Source: Proteles cristata cristata (Eukaryota > Chordata > Mammalia > Carnivora > Hyaenidae). From it: a stretch of 64,000 nucleotides of DNA. This document shows, piece after piece, positions 31,485 through 43,361 of this stretch (its first letter is position 1; each line of letters starts with the position of its first letter). A program made the position numbers and the translations under genes. Where the stretch lies: the NCBI GenBank assembly GCA_017311185.1, contig JAESUZ010002711.1:248001-312000 (forward strand), written 5' to 3'. The notes beneath the pieces are model-generated. The model was not told where the DNA came from, ran no database searches, and was given only the letters and a program-made list of their open reading frames with translations.

Positions 31485-33985
31485 TTGGCACACAATGTTA
31501 CGTTAGCTGTTCAGGTGTACTGGTCTTTTTTGTTTTAAATGTGTCCCTATTGTGAACGCAGACCACATACACAAGGCCTAAACAAGACTGCGGGTTTCCA
31601 TATATATCAGCTAGTGACAGGAACAGAACTTCACACGTCTGTTGTTTGTACCTACCTGCTTGCCTTTTCCTTAGTGCATGAATGTCAGGCAAGGTTTATA
31701 TACCTGGAGCTTTATCATGTTTATAGGAGTAAGGGCGTGGTGTCCCTCAGACCACCTTCCTGTAGCACTGAGCATCATACACTGAGATGACTCAGAGGGT
31801 CGGGTTCTGGTGCCAGAAGGCTGTTTTTTGCCCTTTGCCATATGTCTAACATTCTGCTAGAAAATCAAATGAATGTCCACTACGTGAGCCAGTTCCTTCT
31901 CCTTCTGACTTAGTGCATTTTCCCTCGGCATAGCACGTATCAGGTGTCACACAGGTGGGGATCCAGGTGAGGGGACGCGGGTCTCGGTGCAGTGGCTCTG
32001 GCCTGGATGGAGATGCAGTTGGCCAGGAAGGATGTGGCAGCAGATGCAGGCAAATGGGGAACCCAGGGCTTGTCATTTCCCTTGACAGGCAGCTTGAAGA
32101 TCGCTTGCTGGCTAGGAAGCTGGTTCCCATTTTTGTAGAAGTGACTGGGCACAGAGGTGTCCCAAGGTGGGTCACAGAGGAAGACTCGCAGCACTCTGTC
32201 CCTCAGGTTCCCTAACCAGCTTCCCCAGATAGAGAGCTGGGAGAACGCACTGTAATATGCAAACTGATAGAACCATGTTGTCATCTCAATAAATTTGGTC
32301 ACGGTGAAAGTAAGCTCAGTCGATGGCATTTTTAACTTTACGCTGTGCTTTCCTGTCAAACCACTTGACAGTGAAGGGACACTTATTCAGGGTGTAGAAA
32401 ATTTAGTGTTTTCAGAATTTACGAAGAACGTATACATTAAACTTGTTCTGATCCTATTTTGTAGGGAACCGCGGCTTTACAAATTGCCTTTAATTTCGGC
32501 CGCTCCGTAGAGCCTCCTCCAGGCCGCGGGGCAGCCCTCAGCTGCACTGGGGGTTGGCGCCACCGAGCCGCGGAAAGTGTAACTGTCCTCTGTCCTGAGC
32601 CCTCGGTCTCCGCTGTCCCTTTGCAGGTTAGGCTCTTCTGAGGGAGCTGTGTTTCCAGTTGTCTTAGAAACCACATACCTATGACCTTTGCTAAAAATTG
32701 AGTTCTGTTACCACATTTTTCCTGCAGGAAGGGTGCCAGAAAGGGGGGATGCAAGCCAGTTTTCACTTGGTGCCCTCGACAAGTGGCACTAATGGAATGT
32801 ACACGTGCCCCACACGGCGCTGCCCTTCTCTGTGCTTCGCGTGGGAAGTGCACACACAAGTGGGGGGCTTGGTGTTTGGGTATTTACACAAAGTTTGAAG
32901 TCACATTTTTTTGAGATCACGACAATACCCTTCATCCACAGAGGTCCTCCTAGGCAAGCAGATTTAAAAACCTAACAGGTGTGTGTATATATATATGTAT
33001 ATATATGTAATTTTTTTTCTGAGAAACTGAGGTGGAAGGAAAGCATAAAAACAGACAAACTGATATGTTAATAATACGCATGTTGGAAAGAAAAGCACAG
33101 TATTCACACTTAAAACCCTTTGGTGCCTGGCAGCTGGCTTACGTGGCAGAAACAAGCCTCAAATCAGGGCAGAGGGTACCGTCAGCTAGTGGTGGGGCTT
33201 CGTGGAGGGGACTTTGAAGCACTTGGATTCCCCAGAGCATCCGGAAGAATGAGTCCCTTCCATGTTGTACGAGGACAACTTGAAGGTGAGGGTGAGTCCG
33301 GCGGAAGACAAAGCTTATCTTCAGGCCCGGGTCTTGGTGCTCGCCGAACGGAAATAGTCGTGAGTGGGCAGCTGTAGGGTTTCAGAACTCCTTGAAGCCG
33401 AGTGATTTAAGTCAAAATCGACTTTCTTAGCAGACTGTTACTTCACAGCGTAATGCAACGGTCCAGGGTTTCACTGTTCGAGCGACGCAGAGAGGAGGGT
33501 GGATGTGCGAACGGAGGTTCCCCAAACAGGATGGTGCCCCGAGAAGCCCTGGCCTCCCTCGCACTCCTGCCTTCTTGCCTCTGCCCCTGGGGACAGAGTT
33601 TCTCCCCCCTTCGTTTTTGAATATTTGAGTCAACGTGGTTCAAGTTCGTATCAGACCTCAGGAACCTGCCCCACCCCCACCCACCCTCAGTTGTAGCAAC
33701 TGTTAATTTGACACATTTGTGACAGCGCAGACGCTGGGAAGCATCCATGTGGGCGTCCAGGATACTGGTCTGTGCTCCCCTCAGAAGTCAGCCTTTCTCC
33801 CCTGGCCTGTGTGTGGACACTGGGGACAGAGCGCAGTACTGAGAGCAGATTGAAACCAACAAGGCCAGACCAGCTTTGCGCACGGGCCGGCCTCAACCCC
33901 CAGAAACAAACAGGCAGTGCCCCTCAAAAGTGTCTTTATGAATGTCTCCCCGGAAGTTCAAGGCCATGACCTGCAGGGTCAGAAA
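31485..33985. other. Intergenic sequence; no gene recognised
   Basis: Mostly unique-looking sequence downstream of TJP1. Open frames of 139 aa (31940-32359, -) and 140 aa (32437-32859, -) show no domain or family I know and no splice or codon-usage support. A GC-richer patch lies at 32490-32620. A short (TA)n tract sits at 32983-33008. Confidence 0.6.
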
Positions 33986-33996
33986 TTGACAGCAAG

Positions 33997-34134
33997 AACT
34001 GAGGACTGATGGATGGGGGGGGGGGGGGGATGGGCATGGAGGAGGGCACTTGTGGGAATGAGCACTGAGTGTTATGTGGAAACTAATTTGTGGAAACTAA
34101 TTTGACAATAAACTATTTATAAAAAAAAAAAAAG
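33997..34134 (+). mobile_element. Severely truncated L1 3' end with poly(G) run and TSD
   Basis: L1 3'-end words 'agggcacttgtgggaatgag', 'cactgagtgttatgtgg' and 'aatttgacaataaac' end in an A-run. The flanks share ttgacagcaag at 33986-33996 and 34135-34145. An uninterrupted G-run of about 14 starts near 34016. The 14-nt unit 'tggaaactaatttg' is repeated in tandem at 34077-34104. Confidence 0.85.
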
Positions 34135-34145
34135 TTGACAGCAAG

Positions 34146-36949
34146 GCTGGGAATGTTCCCCTGCTCTGGGGCAAATAGGGTTAACGAAGGGTTGTGGCCA
34201 TTATCTTGAAAACTGCCTGAAACTGAATCACTAAGTCGCACTTAAGTTCCTTTTTCAAGTGCGCTCCCGTTTCTTATGCACAGATTTCTTCTCAATCATC
34301 TTGGTTAGGATTTGGAGGAAGCACAAAGTGCATTTTGTCTCAGGAGATAACACTCGAAATCCCCAGGACTGTGCTAGTATCAGGAAGCGTGGGTGACAGT
34401 TCAGGAAGGTTCTAGCTCTTTGGCCTTCAAAGAAATTCCCCAGCGGTTACCAGTTCACAGGGTGGCAGAGGATGCCTTTCTCCCAGGGTTCTGGCACCTC
34501 TTGGCCCTGGCGCTCAGCCAGACACCCTCCTCCTCTCTCTCACTCTCAGTGACCTTTGCCACCCTGAATGTGCCACACTCCCTGCCCAGCCCAGGGAAGG
34601 CCTCCCACATGGTCCTCCCTGCTTTTACCCCTATAGCACACCCGCCCTGGGACAGAGCAGTGATTGTACAGCTCACTGGGGCTCTTTGCTGCAGCAGTGA
34701 GTCCGTCCTGACATATACACTGATTTCCCCAAAGCGGAGTCTCTCGGCAGGCATCACCCTGGAGAATGGTCCGGAACGCAGCTGAGAGCAGCTCAACACA
34801 GAAGGGCGTGGTGCATAGCACGTGCCCGGCCGACACATGGCAACAGACTCTAGACAAAACCCCTCCCAGTAAAACCTAACTGCCAGTTCCACCCAGAGCT
34901 CAAGGGCAGGTTGGAATGTCAGTGCTCATTTCCTGGTGACCCTTGGCAGCACTGAAACTATAACTTGGGGAAATTAGCAAACGGGGATGGGCTCACCCAG
35001 CCTAAAGCTACTCTGGCTTGGCTTTAGACGGAAGGACACCAGTGTGTCTGGCTTCTTGCCCTGCAAAGCCACACAGCCTGCATTGAGGAGGGCTGCTGGG
35101 ACTGCAGAAGAATCTGGAGCGTCCGTGTGGACAGGGGTCGCGAAGTCACCTTCCAGCTCCACTGCAGTATTTGAGGGAAAGTCACGCAAGACCAGCCAGC
35201 CTTTGTGAAAATGACCACGTGTTAACTCTAGGCACCACTGGGTCCACAGACTGCAGGAAGGGGCTCATTCTGGAGTCTGTGATGGACGGGAGGATCTGGG
35301 CCCTCTGCCACGTAAAGAGAGGGCAGCATAAACAATCCGCACATGCTCAGCCTTTGCACGAAGAATTTAGAGCCTAAATGGTTTTAGCTTTGGACGGCAA
35401 GGAGGGACTTAAAGTCATTAAAGCCAAAATGAGTGTTTAGGAAAGTTGTCAGGTTGTAAATGGGCAGTCGCATTTCCCACTTGCCTTTGCAGCGATGCCA
35501 ACAACTGGGACCCACAGGAAGGTTCCTTTCCTCCAGCTGCCAGGTGATCCATCCATCTCCCTGGACCTATGACCAGATCACAGGCTGAGGACCCAGGCTC
35601 GTTGTTTGTGGAATGACTAGGGGTGTTACTGGTGACCCCTTTAAGAACACAATCCTGTTTCCAGAAGGCGAGAGAAACCTCCCTTCCGGTGCATAACTGA
35701 TTTGGCAAGAATTCTGCCTACTCAGCTGATAATCTGTGGAATCATAACTTTTTTATTTACAGAGGTGCTGCCCCACCTCCCTATTTTCTCCACCTTATTT
35801 TATATTCAAGAGCAAGAGGGTGCAGGAAAAATGACGAAGCAGGCTCGGTCTGGTCCACCCTGGGCAGAACGGTCAACCTGCACCTGGCCGGGGCCAGAGG
35901 GCCTGGCCCATCCCGCCGTGACAGCAGCCATCTTTCTCAGGCGGCCAGGCTGCTGCTTTCCACATGATGACTTTCGCCTCCTAGATGAGCTTTTCTGCAA
36001 ACATTATAATTCTTGTCAACTTACTGCAATTTGAATTTCATGGCAGTTCTACATTTTATGCTAAAATTACTCATTTTCCCCCATTGCGGCAGGATGATGA
36101 ATACTGTACAGATGGCAACTGCTACTGTTCTCATGAGCCTTGCAATTAGGAAGCAAACGATAAAAACTCCAGACTTGTTACCTACTGAACGATTTCCAAG
36201 TTTGAAATGCACTGGAAAGAAAGAGTTGTCGCCAGCTCCGCTGGGAAGGGAGCAGGGGTTCATGAGGACAGAGTCCTACCCTGACCAGGCAGGGACTCTG
36301 ACCTTCTGGGTCTGGGTCTTGGCCTCTCTTCCTCCTCCTTTCCTTCCTTCTGTCCTTCTTTCCTTCCTTCCCTCCTCATTCCTCACCTCCCCCGCCCCCT
36401 CCTTCTCCCTCTTCTTCTTCTCTTCACCTTCTCTTCTGCCTTCTCTACATTCTGGGCTTCCTGAGGAGATACACAAATGACCATGGTACTCAGGGCAAGT
36501 GACTTTGGTTTAACCGACACCGCTGACCACGTGCAGGAGCCCTTGCGTGATCTGATGGGAGAGGCCAAGGCCAGTGATGTGTGGCCCTCGCTCCCGCAGC
36601 GAGAGGTGAGCTGCGCCCACAAACACCCATTCCTGCGAGGGCCGGCCTCTCCTGCTTGCACGGCCGCCAGCAGCCCTGATGCCATGGCTCCATCCGTACC
36701 CCCCGGGGCGGCTCCACAGCCCCACGTGCCAGCGCACTGCTCTTGCTGCAGCGTGGGATGGCAGGCTGGCCTCTCCAGCCCGCATTCCACTCGAGCCAGA
36801 GCAGCTTTCTACGCTGTAACTCTTGGCCTTCTTCTTCGTCCATGTCCATTGTCCGAATCCTACCCCTTCTCCTTGGGGTCCCAGCACCGGGCTTGGCTCA
36901 GCCTTCCTGGCTGCACCCTGGATCCTATGCAGGAAGTTAAATTACTTGT
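34146..36949. other. Intergenic sequence; no gene recognised
   Basis: Unique-looking, moderate GC. Overlapping open frames on both strands (for example 34393-34785 + and 34455-34892 -) have no recognisable product. The polypyrimidine tract at 36320-36450 is listed separately. Confidence 0.6.
36320..36450 (+). repeat. Polypyrimidine low-complexity tract
   Basis: About 130 nt almost entirely C and T, made of CCTT/TTCC and CTTCTT units. The reverse strand is homopurine. Confidence 0.9.
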
Positions 36950-36966
36950 TGCTTATCACTCATCTT

Positions 36967-37186
36967 TTTTTTTTTTTTTAATATTTTTATTTATTTCTAG
37001 GAGAGAGAGAGACAGTGTGAGCAGGGGAGGGTCAGAGAGAGAGGGAGACACAGACTCTGAAACAGGCTCCAGGCTCTGAGCTGGCAGTCAGCACAGAGCC
37101 CGACGCGGGGCTCGAACCCACGAACCGCGAGATCGTGACCTAAGCGAAAGTCGGACACTTAACCGACTAAGCCACCCAGGTGCCCC
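36967..37186 (-). repeat. Young CAN-SINE with perfect 17-bp TSD
   Basis: T-run tail, intact body and reverse-strand head (ccgactaagccacccaggtg). The flanks repeat tgcttatcactcatctt at 36950-36966 and 37187-37203. Confidence 0.96.
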
Positions 37187-37249
37187 TGCTTATCACTCAT
37201 CTTGAAAGTGGGGACTTCATCTCTTTTCTCACATTTATTTATTTAGGTT

Positions 37250-37458
37250 TTAATTTTTTTTAATGTTTATTTTTGAGAGAGACAGAGCATGAACAGGGGA
37301 GGAGCAGAGAGAGAGGGAGACACAGAATCTGAAGCAGGCTCCAGGCTGAGCTGCCAGCACAGAGCCCAATGCAGAGCTCAGACCCACGAACCCCAAGATC
37401 ATGACCTGAGCCTTAATCAAGAGCTGGACACTTAACCAACTGAGCCACCCAGGTGCCC
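37250..37458 (-). repeat. CAN-SINE, - orientation
   Basis: 'gagagggagacacagaatct' body and reverse head 'ccaactgagccacccaggtg'. It lies about 60 bp after the SINE at 36967. No clean duplication was identified. Confidence 0.9.
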
Positions 37459-37469
37459 CTCTTTTAGAT

Positions 37470-37905
37470 TTTCTTTTTTAATTGAAATACAGTTGACATA
37501 CAATGTTGTAATGGTATTCGGTGTACAACATAATGATTCGATGAGTCTAAAAGTCACTCAGTGTTCATCTTGATAATTGTAGTTATCTGTCACCCTACAT
37601 TATTGACTATTGACTATGTTTCCTATGCTGTGCTTTTCAGGACCATTATTTACAATAGCCAAGATAAAAGAGACAACCTAAATGCCCATCAGTAGATGAA
37701 TAGATAAAGATGTGGTGTGTACACACACACTCACACACACACACACACAAACACACACAGTATGGAATATTACTCAGCCATAAAAAAGAATGTGATCTTG
37801 CCATTCACAACAACATGGATGGACCCAGAGGGTATCGAGCTAAGTGAAATAAGTCAGAGAAAGAAATACCACATGATTTCACTTATATATGGCCTCTTTT
37901 AGATA
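37470..37905 (+). repeat. Old L1 ORF2 3' remnant, + orientation
   Basis: 'acaatagccaagataaaagagacaacctaaatgcccatca', 'tggaatattactcagccataaaaaag', 'acaacatggatggacccagagg' and 'agtgaaataagtcagagaaag' are the usual L1 ORF2 C-terminal words. An (AC)n tract lies inside at about 37719-37760. Confidence 0.85.
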
Positions 37906-38059
37906 TTTTAAACAGTTTTATTATGAAAATTTTTAGGCATACAGAAACGTCAGAATAGGGTAATGATCTATATACTGTCTTGATTCAACAATTGCTATGC
38001 CAACTTTTCTCCATGTTTGCTTTATCTCAATCTATACACACACATTCACAGACATCATG

Positions 38060-39275
38060 ATAAATGTGACAGTTCAGATGGACAAAGGAAAGATAGACTC
38101 TTTAATAAGTGACATTGGGACAGCTGACCAGCCCCTTGGTGGAGAGTTGTGCCCCAGTGCAATCTTTGGCTGAAATACATTCCAAATGAAACAAAAATTT
38201 TAATCTGCAAAATTCAATCATATAAGTACTAGAGGAGAATATGAGTAAATATTTTCATAAGTTTGGGACAGGAAAGGACTTTTTAAATGTGCCACAAAAC
38301 TCAAAAGCAATGAAAGAAAACAGATAAATATGACAACATAAAAGTAAATGTGGCTAAAGCATGCCTCATGAACTGACTTTAAAAGAATAAAAAGGGCACC
38401 TGGGTGGCTCAGTCAGTTAAGTTGGACTCAGTCCAACTCTTTGCTTTTGGCTCAGGCCATGATCTTGCAGTTCATAGGATCAAGCCTGGCATTGGGCTCC
38501 ATGTTGACAGTGCGAAACATGGTTGGGATCCTCTCTTCACTTCTCCCCTGCTCATGCTCTCTCATTCTCTCTTTCAAAATAAATAAACTTTAGAAAAAAC
38601 AAGAAAAGCTATGGGCAGCAAATCAGAAGGCAAACAAAAAATTTCCCCCTAGTCACGTGGCTATTTAAATTGCAACTAAATACAATTAAATCAATAAAAA
38701 ATTCAGTGCGTTTACTCTTGCCACAATTCAAAGGCTTCATAGCCACACAGGGTCGGTGGCTACCATATTGAGTAGCACAGATTATAAATCATTTCTATCA
38801 TGGCAGAAGAAAATATTTGCACCACGTTGTATTCCTCTTAATATACAAAGAGATCTTGCAGCCCAGTTTTAAAAAGAAGACACATCCAAGAGCAGAGCTC
38901 AGTAATTGGCAGTTTCCAGAAGTGTAATAGCCAAGAAACATGAAAACACGCTCAATCTCGACCACCACGTGAGAAATGTCAAAGAAAACACCAAGGTCTC
39001 CGTGTCCCCTTGGGTCTCATCAGCTTGGCAAAGACTAAAAACAGAGATGACGCTTGGAGAAGGGCCCAGCCTCAGGAAACATGTGCTCACACAAGAGTGG
39101 CTCTTCCCCTTCCAAGGACAAGTGAGCAAGAAACCTTGAATTTCAGACTTCCGAATCCTTTGGACCCAGCAATTCTGCTGCTAAAAATTTATCTCCCAGA
39201 AAAACAAACACGCGTGCGGAGTCAGATCTACAAGGATGCTGGCTATCACGTTCTTTTTAACAGGGTGGCGGTGGT
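38060..39275 (+). repeat. Old L1 ORF2 remnant, + orientation, interrupted by a SINE
   Basis: L1 ORF2 words in order: 'gacattgggacagctgacc', 'aagtactagaggagaatatgagtaaatattttcataa', 'cacaaaactcaaaagcaatgaaag', 'agacacatccaagagcagagc', 'cagcaattctgctgctaaaaatttat', 'ctacaaggatgctggct'. All frames are broken. A SINE sits at 38396-38600. Confidence 0.75.
38396..38600 (+). repeat. CAN-SINE, + orientation, with small internal duplication
   Basis: The head 'gggcacctgggtggctcagt' is followed by an extra 'gttggactcagtccaactc' inverted stretch not seen in the other copies, then the normal body and tail. Confidence 0.88.
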
Positions 39276-39574
39276 GGGGATGGTGGGGGGGAGGCTATCT
39301 CCATGAATATAGAAATACGGGACACTTGGCTGGAAACCAAGCCTGGCTGTGATCCGGTCTCAGTGAATAGTGCAGATGGACACGTGGCGACACAGAAGAC
39401 CTGTGGGAGAGACCAAAGAGATGATGAGCCCAGAGGCTCAGTGTGGCAGGGAGCCGGGTTCCCAGGTGAGCCCCGCCCCTCTGCACACCCTGGGGCTTTT
39501 CAGTGGGGGGAGCTTTGACTCTCTGTACCTTCTTCCGCATCTCTAGGACAGGAATGGTGACAACATGGAGCCTG

Positions 39575-39950
39575 CTACGGGCTAGCTGTGTCCTCCCTGG
39601 TTATTTACCATGCCACATTCACCCTCAAAGGGCTGGTATTCAGAGGTGGGCCTTTGGGAGGTGATTAGGGGTAAGGAGGTCATGAGGGTGAGGCCCCATG
39701 ATGGGATTAGTGCCTTCACGAGGTGAGACCAGCAATGCTTGTGTTTAGACTCTCTTGAGCTCTATCCCCTCTGATCCCCCAGCGTGTTGGAACAAAGCAG
39801 AGATCTCGAGGCCCAGAAGGTGGCCGTCAGCAGAGGGAGCCCTCACGAGCATCCAGCCCTGCTGGTGCCTTGACTTGGACCCCCAGCCTCCAGAGCTGTG
39901 GGAGAATAGCGTTCTGTTGTTTAAGCCTGCAGCCTGTGGCACTGAGCGGT
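39575..39950 (+). mobile_element. MaLR-type LTR (subfamily not assigned)
   Basis: 'gagggtgaggccccatgatgggattagtgcc', 'ccagcctccagagctgtgggagaatagcgttctgttgtttaagcc' resemble an ERVL-MaLR-like LTR as I remember it. No internal retroviral sequence is next to it, so it is a solo LTR. Confidence 0.55.
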
Positions 39951-40301
39951 GACTGCCTGGGCTAAAGCAGAGCCGGTAGGATCCTGCTGTTTAAATGAAT
40001 AAATCCACAGAAAGCACATGATCTGTCTTCAGCAAATGTTATGTTATAACAGATCCGTTCTTTTGTTTGGCAAGAAAATGTAGTGTCTTTACAACTGACC
40101 TGATCTCTCTTTTTAAAATTATTATTATTGTGGTAAAAAACACATAAAATTAAATGTACCATCCTCAAGTCTAGATTCTTAAATGGACATATCTATCTGT
40201 GATGTATATGTATGTGCATAGAAAAGATTCTTGAGGAGTATATATCAAATTTACCAAAGCTCATGTCGGTGACTGGAGAAGAGGTGGATATTATAAGGGA
40301 T

Positions 40302-40510
40302 TTTTTTTTTTTTGAGAGATAGAGAGGGAGAGAGTATGTGTGCATATGGGTGAGCAGGGGAGGGGCAAAGGGAGAGGGAGAGAGAGAATCCCAGGCAGGC
40401 TCCATGTCCAGCTCAGAGCCCAATGTGGGGCTCGATCTCACTTCAGTGAGATCATGACCTGAGCCAAAATCAAGAGCCAAACACTCAACCCACTGGGCTA
40501 CCCAGGCACC
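40302..40510 (-). repeat. CAN-SINE, - orientation
   Basis: T-run tail, GA-rich body, head 'cccactgggctacccaggca' with substitutions. The imperfect flanks tataaggga / tataggggt suggest an older copy. Confidence 0.88.
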
Positions 40511-40629
40511 TATAGGGGTTCTGAATAAATGCCTATAAGTTTTACACTTTTTCCTAACAAAGATGGTTTGTTTTTATCATTGGGAAAAAAGATAAGAATA
40601 GATAGGGGTAACCCTGGCTGTCTTAGGTG

Positions 40630-40952
40630 AGCTGTTATAGCGAATTATCATAGACTGGGGGGGTGGGCTTTAAACCACAGAAACATAGTTCTCACAGTTC
40701 TGGAGGCTGGAACAGGGCACCAGTGTGGTTGGTTCTGAAGAGAGCCTGCTTCCTGGTTTATAGACGGCCATCTTTTCATCGTAGCCTCACATGGTGGAGG
40801 GGCAGGGGGGCTCTCTGGGAACCCTAATCCCATTTGCTCTGGGGACTTAATAATCACCTCCTCCAAACCCCACCTCCTAGTTACATCAGATTGGGGGTTA
40901 TGAGTTTCTACATATGCATTTAGGGGGACACGTACTTGCAGTCCATAACTGT
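40630..40952 (-). mobile_element. MaLR-type LTR, reverse orientation to the 39.6-kb copy
   Basis: 'catagactggggggg', 'ctcacagttctggaggctgg', 'tagacggccatcttttca', 'cctcacatggtggagg' and 'aatcacctcctccaaaccccacctcctagt' read as the reverse complement of the same LTR family as 39575-39950. Confidence 0.55.
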
Positions 40953-43110
40953 GATTTCCACCCAAAGACCTCACTTCTAGATTAGTGGTCATGCTGCATG
41001 GGGACCTCACGATGCACCAGTGCTGGTCTGCTGGCCTGTCCCTCACAGTACTCACATAAAGGGGATCAGGCACTGGCTCCCTAACCCAGCAACTTGCCAG
41101 GGCCAGGCATAGGGAGGGGTAGTCTGGAACCCGGCAGCATCCCCCTGTCCTGTGGAGGGATCTTCCAGGCTCCGAACTACCCCAAAATTAGGTTTCCCTT
41201 CTACAAAACCTGTCACTTTGAGGTTGCTCCTGAAATTCTCCTTGAAGCAAGCCTGCAATTCACCAGCTCTAGTTTCCAGACTTCAAGGAATCTGATGAAG
41301 GGGTGTCCCCTTACTGGAAGAGGGGCCTTCCATTGCGCCTGTGGCATGGCACAGCCTGGCCTTCGGTGAGTGGGACTTACCATCTTCGTTCTGTCACCAA
41401 CAAAGCCGAGATGTAGGAACTCACCATTTTCAGGTACAAGGAGGACTTTTTTCCTTCTCTTTGTGTAGCAGAAAGGTACAAAACAGTAAGTTCAATGTTG
41501 AGAGGGAAAATGTATTTCAAATACATTTTATTTGTTTAACACAGCCAGCCAACATGCCGATTTAGTGGTGAAAGCTGGCTTTTAGTCTCAAAGGTGAAAA
41601 CTCCATGTTTCTGATTCCCTGGTTTTTCCTTCTGAAACAGACGGCAATAATTTTTTTTTCTCACACCACAACTGGGCTTGTAAATTTCTTTAGCTTTTTG
41701 CCCCAACCATTTAGTGAATGGTTCCCTCAGACCATGGGGAAATTAATTGTTCATTCATTTAATAAGCTCAAGTGTCTTTTTCGAGTGGCTGTGTCTTCAT
41801 TTACAAATTGGAGCAATGAGAATACAGGAAAGGGACAGTTTCCTGGAGAGGGACAGAAGGGGACAGAACCTGGGGACAAATACCTCCCTGGTCCCCATCC
41901 ACGCCCAGAGTGCATTGCTAAACCACATGGAGAACAGTGACGTGATGAGATAATTCACATCAGTGGGCTGTGATCTAGAGAGCATCATAAGAGCAGTCCT
42001 AAGAACTAACAGGTTCAGAGCTCAGTTGACTTTATAGAATTCTCACCTGCCTTGTTTCCTGAGGAGTCAGAGAAATGAGATGACCAAGCCAGTGCAAGGT
42101 CCCTTTAGCGACAGCATAGACACCGGGAGAGACTGGCTGCTCTCTTCTCTGTGGTAATGCCAGGACCCATCCTTGTGTAAAAACAAAGCTAATGTCTAGT
42201 GAACAAGGAAGTAGAGCTACAGTAACACCATTTGAACACCTAAATCCAGCTGTGACTGAAGCTTCCCTTGAATGTCCTGGTTCTGCACGACAGTCCTTTC
42301 CTCTTTGGGGGTTGGATATCACTGGGCTCCAAGCAAGTGGACACGAAACCTAATGGCCACCCAAAACTCTGGGCTTGGGAATTAACTCTGCTCCCCAGTC
42401 TCCGTCGTGAGGGTTCTGATGTAGAGACATACACAAGGTTTATCAGTGACTTGTCATTCCTCTAATAGGCTTTAATTTTTCCTCCTCCCTGAGGGTCCAC
42501 CACACAGGAGGGTCACTGGCTTAGGTAAGGGCAGGAGTCCTGAGCGCCTGGGCATGCATTTACTCCCACACCACGGTGGATATTTACGCTGGGATTATTT
42601 GCCTTATGAAGGCCTTCACTGCCCCCACCTGCTGCAAACGCTCATCTGGCAAAGGGCAGGAGCTCTACGGCTGCCAGAAAACAGTCCCCAGTGAAGCTGC
42701 TCTTCCAGGGTCCTGCGACCTCTGGTCTCTCTAGGGGACCGGCTGTCAGCCAGCACCTTGCCTCAGCCCCTGCTTTTGCTGCAGGGGCTCTGGTGGCTCA
42801 CCTGCTGGCCAGGCGGTGCCCTGCACCAACAGCCATCATCCAAACACCAAACCAAGCCAAGTGCAAACCAAACCTCCAGGACTTGTCCGCTGGTCCAGGG
42901 ATTCTTCAGGCAACTTTCTGTTCAGTCTTCTGACCGGCCGGCTGTGACTGTAGGCCCTCTGCGATGTGTCCACAGCCTGAATCTCCCCTCACCTTCGTTC
43001 CTGTCTTCCCCTGCCACCTTGTCTGCCTCCTGAATTTCACCTCTCCATGGAGCCCTCCGTGATCACTCATTCCCCAAACACTATATAACCTGGTTTGTGG
43101 CTTCTGGGCC
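40953..43110. other. Intergenic sequence; no gene recognised
   Basis: Unique-looking. Small open frames on both strands lack any recognisable product or splice structure. No SINE lies in this 2.1-kb block. Confidence 0.6.
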
Positions 43111-43127
43111 AGAACATCTCAACTTTT

Positions 43128-43344
43128 TTTTTTTTTAATTTTTTCCCATTTATTTATTTTTGAGAGATAGAGTGAGAGATAGAGCATGAGCAGGGGATGG
43201 GCAGACTAAGAATGAGACACAGAATCTGAAGCAAGCTCCAGGCTCTGAGCAAGCATTCAGCACAGAGCCCGACCCGGGGCTTGAACCCATGAACCTTGAG
43301 ATCATGACCTTGAGATCAACCGGCTGAGCCACCCAGGTGCCCCA
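43128..43344 (-). repeat. CAN-SINE with 17-bp TSD (one mismatch)
   Basis: T-run tail, body, head 'gctgagccacccaggtgccc'. The flanks are agaacatctcaactttt (43111-43127) and agaatatctcaactttt (43345-43361). Confidence 0.95.
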
Positions 43345-43361
43345 AGAATATCTCAACTTTT

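Noticed and set aside
31940..32359. 139-codon open frame on the minus strand
   Set aside because: I looked for a known protein or processed pseudogene and recognised none. No poly(A) tail, duplication or introns support it.
32437..32859. 140-codon open frame on the minus strand, near a GC-richer patch
   Set aside because: GC composition lengthens frames here. There is no start context, domain or family match.
34393..34892. Overlapping open frames on both strands (130 and 145 codons)
   Set aside because: Frames open on both strands at once suggest composition, not coding. No recognisable product.
36477..37079. 200-codon open frame on the + strand
   Set aside because: It starts in unique DNA and ends inside a reverse-strand SINE. 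No recognisable domain; overlapping frames are equally long.
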